Origin: Allomuricauda sp.
Lineage (GTDB): Bacteria > Bacteroidota > Bacteroidia > Flavobacteriales > Flavobacteriaceae
Assembly: GCA_017795045.1 (NCBI GenBank)
Contig: CP051244.1
Coordinates: 330,056 to 368,687, forward strand
Direction: 5' to 3'
DNA length: 38,632 bases
A program made the position numbers and the translations under genes. Below, in pieces: positions 31,462 to 38,632 of the stretch. Numbering within the stretch: position 1 is the stretch's first letter; every line of letters starts with the position of its first letter. The notes below the pieces were generated by a model. That model saw only the letters and a list, made by a program, of their open reading frames with translations. It did not search any database and was not told the DNA's origin.

Positions 31462-32715
31462 ATGACAAAACCAAAATCGTTACTCAAGGCCTTGGGACCG
31501 GGACTATTGTTTGCCAGCATGGCCATAGGAACCTCCCATTTGGTGCTTTCCACTAAGGCCGGCGCCCAATATGGATGGATCATGGTCATCCCCATCCTTT
31601 TAGCCAATATCTTAAAGTATCCTTTTTTTGAATTTGGCATTCGGTATACCACGGTCACCGAAAAAAGTTTAGTGGAAGGGTATTTAAATTTGGGAAAAAC
31701 ATATCTGTGGGTCTATGCCTTTGTGACCCTTATTTCCACTTTCACGGTATTGGCTGCATTGTATGTGGTGACAGCCGGGCTGTTCATGAACCTTTTTGCC
31801 ATTACCAGCTTGGGTGCAGGAACCATCTCACTATGCCTTTTTGTATTTATAAGCCTTTTATTGATTGTTGGGAAGTATCGTTTTTTGGAAAATTCGCTTA
31901 AGGCAGTCATTTCAATTTTGTTTGTCGCCTTATTGGTCACCACAGCACTGGTTCTGGACAAGGGTCCCGTACCCGAATCCCAATCCTACCTGCGCCCCGA
32001 AATATTCAATGAGGCCGGTGTTCTTTTCTTAATCGGATTGATGGGATGGATGCCCACTGCTGTGGAGGCCTCCGGCTGGGTAAGCCTTTGGGGAATGGAA
32101 AACCTCAAGACCATGAAAGAAAAGCCAACATTGAAACTAGCGCTCCAAGAGTTCAATGTAGGCTATTTTTTAACTGCCCTATTGGCCGTTTTCTTTTTGA
32201 TCATTGGCTGGATGACACTCTACGGCACGGGAACCGAACTTAGTGGAAGCGCCGTGGTCTTTGCCGATCAAGTGGTAAGCTTGTTCACGACGCACATTGG
32301 TAATTGGGCCTATCTCTTTATTGCAGTGGCCGCATTTGCCACAATGTTCAGCACATGCATGACCGCCCACGATGCCATTTCACGCGTGAGCCTTGATGTA
32401 CTTGAAAAACTGTTCCCCAAAAAGGAATCTCTAAAAAGCAAAAATGCCTTTGCCGTTATGGTCCTTTGCATGGCATTGGTCAATTGGGTGGTAATCACAC
32501 TTTTTGGCGCCAATATGGGTCATTTAGTGGCCTTGGCCACTTTTGTATCCTTTGTGCTAGCTCCTTTACTGGGATGGATGAACCTAAAAGCTGTTATGGG
32601 CAAGGACATTCCAGAACCTTATAAGCCTAAAATAGGGCTACAGGCACTCACTTATTCGGGTATAGTTTTTCTATCCCTTTTTGCACTTTATTATTGCTGG
32701 ATGCTATTGGTGTAA
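31462..32715 (+). CDS. Nramp-family (SLC11-like) transporter, non-canonical
   Basis: A 417-residue inner-membrane protein with about eleven hydrophobic segments and Nramp-like order: GPGLLFASMAIGTSHLV as helix 1 (residues 12-28) and GLMGWMPTAVEASGWVSLW as helix 6 (192-210). Canonical manganese/iron Nramps carry DPGN in helix 1 and MPH in helix 6. Here these read GTSH and MPTAV, so the known metal-coordinating Asp, Asn and His are missing. The substrate could be another cation (magnesium-type Nramp relatives also change these sites) or something else. The stop is one base from the convergent OmpA gene's stop, with no terminator hairpin between. Confidence 0.85.
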   Translation: MTKPKSLLKALGPGLLFASMAIGTSHLVLSTKAGAQYGWIMVIPILLANILKYPFFEFGIRYTTVTEKSLVEGYLNLGKTYLWVYAFVTLISTFTVLAALYVVTAGLFMNLFAITSLGAGTISLCLFVFISLLLIVGKYRFLENSLKAVISILFVALLVTTALVLDKGPVPESQSYLRPEIFNEAGVLFLIGLMGWMPTAVEASGWVSLWGMENLKTMKEKPTLKLALQEFNVGYFLTALLAVFFLIIGWMTLYGTGTELSGSAVVFADQVVSLFTTHIGNWAYLFIAVAAFATMFSTCMTAHDAISRVSLDVLEKLFPKKESLKSKNAFAVMVLCMALVNWVVITLFGANMGHLVALATFVSFVLAPLLGWMNLKAVMGKDIPEPYKPKIGLQALTYSGIVFLSLFALYYCWMLLV

Positions 32716-32716
32716 A

Positions 32717-34663
32717 CTACTCGTAGAGCACATTATCGTTGAGCACCACTATCAATGATCGTTGGTTCTGCTGATGCAGCATCTCCAAACAGAACACCCC
32801 GTTGGTACAATTGTTCAGGATTTTATCCTCACCATATCCAATGGAATACAAAATATTGGTAGCGGGCACTCCATGCTCCACCAAATATTTTTTGATGGCA
32901 TCCGAGCGTGCTTGGGTCAATCTAAAGTTGGTAGTACTCCCTCCCCTACTATCGGTGTACGTCTCTATACGCAACTGGACTGCCGGGAATTTTTCAACAA
33001 AATCCACAACCTTGTCCAACTCCGGTGTTATTCCCGGTGTCAATTGTGTTTCCCCTTTGTTAAAATAGAATTTATTCAGTTTTACCACTTTCTGACCTTC
33101 CTTATCTTCTACCAAATCATCATAAAACGCCACCTCAATGGGGAATGATGCATTCTCCAGACTTGCTAGATCATCTTCCGTGAAACGCTTGGAAAATTTG
33201 GAATAGCGCTCTTTTGAGGACTCCAATACCACCTCATCTTGCCAAGGAACCTCCAATCTATAGTTTCCATTTTCATCCGAGTACGTTTCAGCAAGCAACT
33301 TGCCCTCCTTATCCAATACCCTTACCGCAACCTTTTCCACTACACTTGAAGGATTGTATGATTTCACCACTTCCCCTTTGAAGGTCAGGGTCTTTAAGCC
33401 CGGTTTCTCATCGACTTTAAAACCGTACAAATCATCCTTACCCTTTCCTCCTGCCCTATTTGAAGCGAAATAGCCCAACAATCCATCCCCATCATTTCGC
33501 ATGATAAGTCCAAAATCATCCTTTGGAGAATTTATACCACTCCCCAGATTAATGGGAATACCAAAACCATCTTCCTCCACGTTGGATTTGTAAATATCCA
33601 TTCCACCCAGACCATAAAACACATCCGAGGCAAAGTAAAAGCTATCCTCAAAGACAAAGGGAGCTATCTCATTCCCTGGAGAGTTGATCCTGGGACCCAA
33701 ATTAATGGGTGCAGACATGATCTGCCCATTGTTCGTGTATACAAAATAAAGGTCGGTACCTCCGTATCCGTTATCAAAATTAGCCGAAAAATAGAGCTTA
33801 CCGCTATCCGCATCATAAAACGGATAGTAAAACGAAGTACTTAAATCCTTCAACAATAACTGAAAAGTCCCTCCTATGGCCTGCTTGCCAATAGCCAAGG
33901 CATTTTTCCCATTTTTATCAAAGCTGAGTTCCCCTTCTTGGGTATTGGAGAGTACGTATAAAATGCTATTGAGCTTTTCCGAATAAAATGGGGTAGCTTT
34001 ATGATAATTGGAGCTTGGCACCCCAGAAAAGGGCTGCACAGCGGAAATCTGACCATCCGACCCCAATTTAGACTGGTAGATATTGAAATACCCTTCATTT
34101 CCAGGCGCATAGGTGTTACGCTTGTTCAGGGTCCGCCCACTGGAAAACAGTAATTGATCTTTGTAAAAGGTAGGAGCAAAATCGGTTTGCGGACTATTCC
34201 CCATCAAATTGAATATCTGATAATTCAATTCTGGACCAGCGGAGTCGTTTTCCAATAATTGCTCATTGAACTCCATGTTTTCCCAAAGCTCTTTTTGAAA
34301 ACGGGACGACATGGTAGCCAAAAATGCGGTGTTTCTTTCCTTATCCGCTGTTTCGGATAGACTTTGGAGCATTTTATTCAGATGGTGCCCACTCATCAAG
34401 GTATCCTTTTTGAAGAGTTCCAAATAGGCATCGGCCGCCTTTTCAAATTTATTGGTCTGGAAATAGGAGTCCGCCAAATTCAAAAACTGCTGTTCCGTGA
34501 GGGTTCCGGCCGCTTTTTCTGCCTCATAGGCATATACGGCCTTTTGATATTCGTATTGAAAAAAGAGGTCATCCCCTCTGGACTTCTTTTTTTGGGCAAA
34601 GCAGAAAGCCATCCCTAAAAAAAAGACGACTAGTAGCGGAAGTGTTTTATTTAATCGGTCCAT
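32717..34663 (-). CDS. OmpA-family protein with TPR and PD40 repeats (type IX secretion/gliding associated)
   Basis: A 648-residue exported protein with signal peptide (cleaved near residue 23, CFAQ). It has a TPR-like helical part (about 30-110: AVYAYEAEKAAGTLTEQQFLNLADSYFQ), PD40/WD40-like repeats (about 160-420: DFAPTFYKDQLLFSSGR, GKLYFSANFDNGYGGTDLYF, DSFYFASDVFYGLGGMDIYKS, GYFASNRAGGKGKDDLYGF), a carboxypeptidase-regulatory-like Ig fold (about 430-500), and a C-terminal OmpA peptidoglycan-binding domain (about 530-640: LNKFYFNKGETQLTPG; ETYTDSRGGSTTNFRLTQARSDAIKKYL). This is the arrangement of OmpA partners of PorP/SprF proteins. It follows the PorP gene by one base. Confidence 0.92.
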   Translation of the reverse strand: MDRLNKTLPLLVVFFLGMAFCFAQKKKSRGDDLFFQYEYQKAVYAYEAEKAAGTLTEQQFLNLADSYFQTNKFEKAADAYLELFKKDTLMSGHHLNKMLQSLSETADKERNTAFLATMSSRFQKELWENMEFNEQLLENDSAGPELNYQIFNLMGNSPQTDFAPTFYKDQLLFSSGRTLNKRNTYAPGNEGYFNIYQSKLGSDGQISAVQPFSGVPSSNYHKATPFYSEKLNSILYVLSNTQEGELSFDKNGKNALAIGKQAIGGTFQLLLKDLSTSFYYPFYDADSGKLYFSANFDNGYGGTDLYFVYTNNGQIMSAPINLGPRINSPGNEIAPFVFEDSFYFASDVFYGLGGMDIYKSNVEEDGFGIPINLGSGINSPKDDFGLIMRNDGDGLLGYFASNRAGGKGKDDLYGFKVDEKPGLKTLTFKGEVVKSYNPSSVVEKVAVRVLDKEGKLLAETYSDENGNYRLEVPWQDEVVLESSKERYSKFSKRFTEDDLASLENASFPIEVAFYDDLVEDKEGQKVVKLNKFYFNKGETQLTPGITPELDKVVDFVEKFPAVQLRIETYTDSRGGSTTNFRLTQARSDAIKKYLVEHGVPATNILYSIGYGEDKILNNCTNGVFCLEMLHQQNQRSLIVVLNDNVLYE

Positions 34664-34664
34664 A

Positions 34665-35663
34665 TTAGAAAAATCTAGGGGAATCTATCTGCTTACCTTT
34701 GTTTTTTGAGTCCTTTACTTTTCCTTTTTTTGACTTGGAGCCGCCAGAACCAAAACCACCCCTGCCTATGTAAAACTTAAGAATGGCCTCATGGGACCCT
34801 CCACTGTATTCACTCAATCCATTAGTGTTGTAATCGTAAGAATACCCTATGAACATGGCGTTGGAAATCTGAAATCCGGCCAGACCACTCACAGCATTGT
34901 CAAATCGGTATGAGGCACCAATGGTAAGGGCATCTATAAATTGAAAATTGGCCGAAAGGTTAACATTCACAGGAGAGCCTTTTAAGTAATTTACCAAAAA
35001 AGCCGGTTTAAATTTGGTCCTCTCCGCCAATTGAAAAACGTATCCGCCAATGGCATTGAACTGCATATTATCTTCCACTAGGGTAGCCACCTCATCATTG
35101 TACAAACCACTGGTGAGGAAATTGGGTGCCGATAGCCCCAAATACCAATCTTCTTCATGATACATAAAAAGTCCGGCCCCTACGGTCGGATAAAAGCTAT
35201 TGTAATTCTCCCCCAAAATGGAAGGATCCGATCCATTTTGGAACGAACCTTTTGAATAATCGATATCCAACATGGAACCTCCCGCATTGATCCCAAAAGA
35301 CAATTTGGTGTCATCGGATAGATTGATCTGGTAAGAATAAGAAGCCTCTATATAGGTTTGATTGGAGGGACCCAGTTCATCGTTCACCACATTAAGCCCC
35401 AAACCCATTTTTTCATTGGACAACGGCACGTTTACCCCAAACCGGATAGTAGTAGGGGCTCCGGGAATATCAACCCATTGGGCCCTGTACAAGCCAATTA
35501 CCTCGGGACTTTCCACCGTACCTACATACGCAGGGTTAAAACTGCCAATATTGTACATGTACTGGGTGTATTGTGGTTCTTTTTGAGCCTGCATATGGCC
35601 CATCCCCATCAAAACCATGCAGAATATTGCCGTAAATGTCCGTAAACCAATCGTATCTGGCAT
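34665..35663 (-). CDS. PorP/SprF family type IX secretion membrane protein
   Basis: A 332-residue outer-membrane beta-barrel protein. A signal peptide ends at about residue 26 (HMQAQ), and the family-specific KEPQYTQYMYNIGSFNPAYVGT follows; barrel strands continue to a short basic, glycine/serine-rich tail (GRGGFGSGGSKSKKGKVKD). SprF of Flavobacterium johnsoniae is needed for secretion or attachment of its neighbouring adhesin SprB, and PorP-like proteins often pair with one large cargo. Here it lies between the large cargo gene and the OmpA gene. I chose the ATG at 35663, eight bases past the upstream stop; a GTG at 35693 would overlap the upstream gene by 22 bases. Confidence 0.92.
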   Translation of the reverse strand: MPDTIGLRTFTAIFCMVLMGMGHMQAQKEPQYTQYMYNIGSFNPAYVGTVESPEVIGLYRAQWVDIPGAPTTIRFGVNVPLSNEKMGLGLNVVNDELGPSNQTYIEASYSYQINLSDDTKLSFGINAGGSMLDIDYSKGSFQNGSDPSILGENYNSFYPTVGAGLFMYHEEDWYLGLSAPNFLTSGLYNDEVATLVEDNMQFNAIGGYVFQLAERTKFKPAFLVNYLKGSPVNVNLSANFQFIDALTIGASYRFDNAVSGLAGFQISNAMFIGYSYDYNTNGLSEYSGGSHEAILKFYIGRGGFGSGGSKSKKGKVKDSKNKGKQIDSPRFF

Positions 35664-35671
35664 CTTTGTCT

Positions 35672-38632
35672 TTATCTTATGATCTGTATCCACCCTTTAA
35701 CAACCTCGGCCCCATCTCCATGGAGATCCAATATATAGAAATAGGTCCCTTTGGGCACAGCTCCATTTTTACCTGTTCCATCCCACGAACTATCATATCC
35801 ATCCATAGCGAACACACTGTTCCCGTAGCGGTCAAATATTTCAAGTTTATTATCTGGAAAATCTTGATGATCTACTAAAACTAATCTATTATTTATATCA
35901 TCTCCATTGTTAGGTGAAAATATATTACATAGAGTCCCTGGGTCTGTGCACTGATCCCTCTCCACCATCACCGATACTGTCGCCGTGTTATTGTTGGTCA
36001 CCTCATCCACAGGAAAAGACGAGGTCAGCACTGCTGTATTTTGAATAGTTCTAAGTTCAGTTACCCTAACCGTGATTTCCAATGTTGCGGTTGCTACATC
36101 GGACGCTAAATCTGGTATAGTCCATTCCCCTGTATTAGGGTCGTAGGTTCCCAAAGTTGCATCATCCCCTACATACTCAAAAGCTTCATCCAACACATCG
36201 GTCACCACAATATCCAAAACCCTATCCATGGTGGTATTCTCCAACGTAATGGTGAAAGTGATGATATCATCCAATAACGGACCCACATTGTCCACTTCCT
36301 TGGTCAACACCAAATCAATATCCGCATTGGCAAAACAATCCTCCACGGTAACGGTCACCTGGACGGAACTATTTTCGCAGGGTCCAGCCGGACCAGTGGT
36401 GGTATATTCAAACACATAATCCCCAATGGCCAAATTGGCAAAGTCCACAACATTTCCTGCCCCAATGGCAACGCTGCCGTTGGAAGGATCGGTAATCACA
36501 GCCCAAGTCCCGGCATCCGCACCACTCAGGGTATCATCCAAATCAATGCTATTGGGTCCATCCTCACTCTCCGAATTACAAGCCACCGTATCTGTTGCCG
36601 TACCTGGGGAAGGGGCATCCAAAACGGTTGCTATCACTTCTATCCGTTCGGTGGTACATCCATTGGCTGTGGCTTCCACATAAAAGGAAGTGGTTTCCGA
36701 GATGGAAGGCGTAATAAAAACCCCTCCTGTATCCAGTGCCGTACCCCCTGTGGGTACATCGTACCAGCTTAACACGCCACTGTCCGAACTTGCGGTCAAG
36801 GTCAATGTTCCCTCCCCACAACGTTCATCCCCAGTGGGATCAATGATCACCGGAATGGGAAAATTGGTGAGGGTAACGGTAAGTATTGGACTGGCACATG
36901 CGTTTACTTCATCATAGAAAAATCCGAAATACTGTGCAGCACTGCTCACCATACTGCTTCGATGTCCGTCAGTTTGATTGGGGTCTGGGTTGGTACTCCA
37001 CGTCAAGGTGCTGCCCACAGGGGCAACATTGGTCACATAATCGTTCAAATCCACCAGAAAGTCCCCGCAAAATACGGTAGGTTCCGTTGCATCCAGCACT
37101 GGGGCACCACCTCCGGCATTACATACCGAAGTATCCTTATCCGATGTGTCCTCGGCAGCCACCCCGGTCCCATTGACATTGGTAAGGGTTACACTGAGGG
37201 TCACCAAGCCATCAGCCAGACTACTCAAATCAATGTTGGCTATATTATCTGTAGGCGTAGCAATGGTTCCAGAACCATTTACCGGTGTGCCCCCACCATC
37301 ACTGGTAAAGGTATAGTCATAATCTGCCCCAACTTCGGCTCCTGCAAAGGTAAAGTTGATGGACGTTTGGTTGTCAAAATTGATGATACTTTGATCTATG
37401 GTCGCTGTATATCCTGATGGGACAGCGGTGTATTTAACTGCCGTATCCGTGGTGGGAGGGCCTTCCGTACCCAGAAGATTACTCACTACGACTGAAAGGG
37501 TAACAACCCCATCCGGCAAACTGCTTACGTCTATATTAGATACCGTTTGATTCATAAAACTAAGGGCACCACTCCCCGTTACCGTACTCACGTTTCCATC
37601 CCCACTACTGCTGAAAGAAAACTCATAGGTCGTTGAAAAAGCAGGTAAGTTGGTCATGGTAAAACTTACCGCTGTTTCATTGGTTATGTTGATGGGGTCT
37701 TGGTTGATGGTCAAGGTATAGCCGTCAGGTGGGGTATTGTCTTCACTCACCAAAGTTACTGTATCGCTATTAGGTGCCCCAACGGTATAACCAGCTCCAG
37801 CCACCAAGGTAACGACTATTGTTTCATCCGCCTCAATTTCTGTATCGTCTATGGGTGTAACCGTAATGATCCCGTTCTGTTGTCCATTAATAATATCGAC
37901 ACTTCCGGAAAGCGTTGCGTAGTCACTTCCTGGAGTTGCCGTACCTCCCACATTATAGTCCACTGTGATGGGTGAGCCTGTATTGTTCACCCCTCCAATA
38001 TTCACCGTAAAAGCTCCAGGGTCCAGTCCCTGTTCTTCGGCAGTATCATCACTTGCCGTGATGGTGGCCACTGCCGTATCATCGTTGGTGATGGTCCCTG
38101 TAGCAGGAGACCCCGAAACCGCTACTCCACCATTGGATGGCACACCCAAATTCACCGTAAAGGTCTCATCCAATTCAATGATGGTATCATCGGTTATAGG
38201 CACTATTATATCCTGTGTCTCCGAGGCATTACCCACAAAGGTTAATGTATTTGGAGTATTGTCATAGTCCGTACCCCCGGCGGTACCATTGGTAAAGCTA
38301 TAGGCCACTTGGGTACCTCCAGCAACCACATTGTCCAAAGTCACGGTAAAGACCAGGTTACCTCCAACAACATCTTCTGCAACACTTTCATTTGTTATGG
38401 TCAGGGTAGCGGAGTCGTCATTCGTAAACGAACTGTTCCCCACAGCCGTGCTTATGTTCGCATTAGCGCTCGCATTGCTCAACGTGACGCTCACAGGCTC
38501 GTCCGATTCCACCACTGTGTCGCCGTTCGTGGTCACACTCACCGTCTGGGTCAGTGTCACGGTGCCAGCCAAAAAAGTGAGCGTGCCAGTGTCCGTGTCC
38601 TCGTTACCGCCGCTTATCAAATAGTCAACCGT
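35672..38632 (-). CDS. Large cell-surface protein with Calx-beta repeats and T9SS type B sorting domain, N-terminus beyond window
   Basis: At least 986 residues; the frame is open to the right edge (38632), so the start is outside. From the edge: three or so Calx-beta-type repeats (residues about 1-300, with repeated ITNDDTAVATITASDD and DETFTVNL-like motifs that bind calcium in known members), two homologous roughly 95-residue modules (GYTLTINQDPINITNETAVSF and GYTATIDQSIINFDNQTSINF), an Ig-like/PKD-like segment, a DUF11 conserved-repeat domain (LVLTKEVDNVGPLLDDIITFTITLENTT, about 795-890), and the gliding-motility-associated C-terminal sorting domain (about 905-986: FSPNNGDDINN, LEIFDRYGNSVFAMDGY, WDGTGKNGAVPKGTYFYIL, GWIQIIR). 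It is secreted through the type IX system and probably an adhesin or gliding component. It is the first visible gene of the cargo-PorP-OmpA cassette. Confidence 0.93.
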   Translation of the reverse strand, partial: TVDYLISGGNEDTDTGTLTFLAGTVTLTQTVSVTTNGDTVVESDEPVSVTLSNASANANISTAVGNSSFTNDDSATLTITNESVAEDVVGGNLVFTVTLDNVVAGGTQVAYSFTNGTAGGTDYDNTPNTLTFVGNASETQDIIVPITDDTIIELDETFTVNLGVPSNGGVAVSGSPATGTITNDDTAVATITASDDTAEEQGLDPGAFTVNIGGVNNTGSPITVDYNVGGTATPGSDYATLSGSVDIINGQQNGIITVTPIDDTEIEADETIVVTLVAGAGYTVGAPNSDTVTLVSEDNTPPDGYTLTINQDPINITNETAVSFTMTNLPAFSTTYEFSFSSSGDGNVSTVTGSGALSFMNQTVSNIDVSSLPDGVVTLSVVVSNLLGTEGPPTTDTAVKYTAVPSGYTATIDQSIINFDNQTSINFTFAGAEVGADYDYTFTSDGGGTPVNGSGTIATPTDNIANIDLSSLADGLVTLSVTLTNVNGTGVAAEDTSDKDTSVCNAGGGAPVLDATEPTVFCGDFLVDLNDYVTNVAPVGSTLTWSTNPDPNQTDGHRSSMVSSAAQYFGFFYDEVNACASPILTVTLTNFPIPVIIDPTGDERCGEGTLTLTASSDSGVLSWYDVPTGGTALDTGGVFITPSISETTSFYVEATANGCTTERIEVIATVLDAPSPGTATDTVACNSESEDGPNSIDLDDTLSGADAGTWAVITDPSNGSVAIGAGNVVDFANLAIGDYVFEYTTTGPAGPCENSSVQVTVTVEDCFANADIDLVLTKEVDNVGPLLDDIITFTITLENTTMDRVLDIVVTDVLDEAFEYVGDDATLGTYDPNTGEWTIPDLASDVATATLEITVRVTELRTIQNTAVLTSSFPVDEVTNNNTATVSVMVERDQCTDPGTLCNIFSPNNGDDINNRLVLVDHQDFPDNKLEIFDRYGNSVFAMDGYDSSWDGTGKNGAVPKGTYFYILDLHGDGAEVVKGWIQIIR

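Noticed and set aside
31462..32715. Calling the transporter a manganese transporter (MntH)
   Set aside because: The fold fits Nramp, but the DPGN and MPH motifs that define metal selectivity are missing.
35672..38632. CRISPR-like repetition in the large surface gene
   Set aside because: The repetition is at the protein level (Calx-beta and related modules); there are no short identical DNA repeats with regular spacers.

Overview
The window comes from a Flavobacteriaceae-type member of the Bacteroidota; the gene set resembles the Muricauda/Flagellimonas group (genus is inference). Direct support: a SusC/SusD pair, a cell-surface protein with a gliding-motility-type C-terminal sorting domain next to PorP/SprF-like and OmpA-like genes, a DUF6089 barrel gene coupled to uppS, a folK-deoxynucleoside kinase fusion, almost no Shine-Dalgarno sequences, and several promoters of the TTG-N16-20-TAnnTTTG type. 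There is no phage, IS element, integrase or CRISPR array; most of the window is chromosomal core.

Layout. 1-3038 (minus): CBS-domain protein, NAD kinase, DUF6089 barrel and uppS, the last cut by the left edge. 3125-10245 (plus): pdxJ overlapping an alpha/beta hydrolase, a GDSL/SGNH lipoprotein, a small four-helix membrane protein, then the protein-quality block tig-clpP-clpX. 10249-12466 (minus): a small alpha/beta hydrolase with a palindromic operator in its putative promoter, and a GH3-family adenylating enzyme. 12564-14451 (plus): DUF2797 protein, a 73-residue helical protein and a DUF6090 membrane protein. 14483-19679 (minus): sppA, a queuosine-precursor-type transporter and a large AsmA-like protein, closed by a bidirectional terminator. 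19749-24688: folK-dNK (plus), a SpoU/TrmH methyltransferase (minus), a dispersed inverted repeat, mutS starting with TTG, then tRNA-Gly(GCC) and tRNA-Leu(UAA).

24856-30941 (minus) is the main accessory part: a SusC/SusD outer-membrane uptake pair followed by a calcineurin-like phosphoesterase with a PepSY-like tail. I infer uptake and dephosphorylation of a phosphorylated organic nutrient. Upstream lies a 520-base non-coding region with a perfect 9-bp inverted repeat and an orphan plus-strand terminator that may end a small RNA. 31462-32715 is an Nramp-fold transporter lacking the usual metal-binding motifs. 32717-38632 (minus) is a type IX secretion cassette: a large Calx-beta/DUF11 surface protein (N-terminus beyond the right edge), a PorP/SprF-like protein and an OmpA/PD40 lattice protein.

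Nothing here amounts to a clearly new defence or mobile system. The best leads are the operator-in-promoter palindrome at 10903-10922, the orphan structured region at 31169-31270, the atypical Nramp, the phosphoesterase/SusCD locus, and the partial tRNA-Leu 3' copy just upstream of tRNA-Leu.
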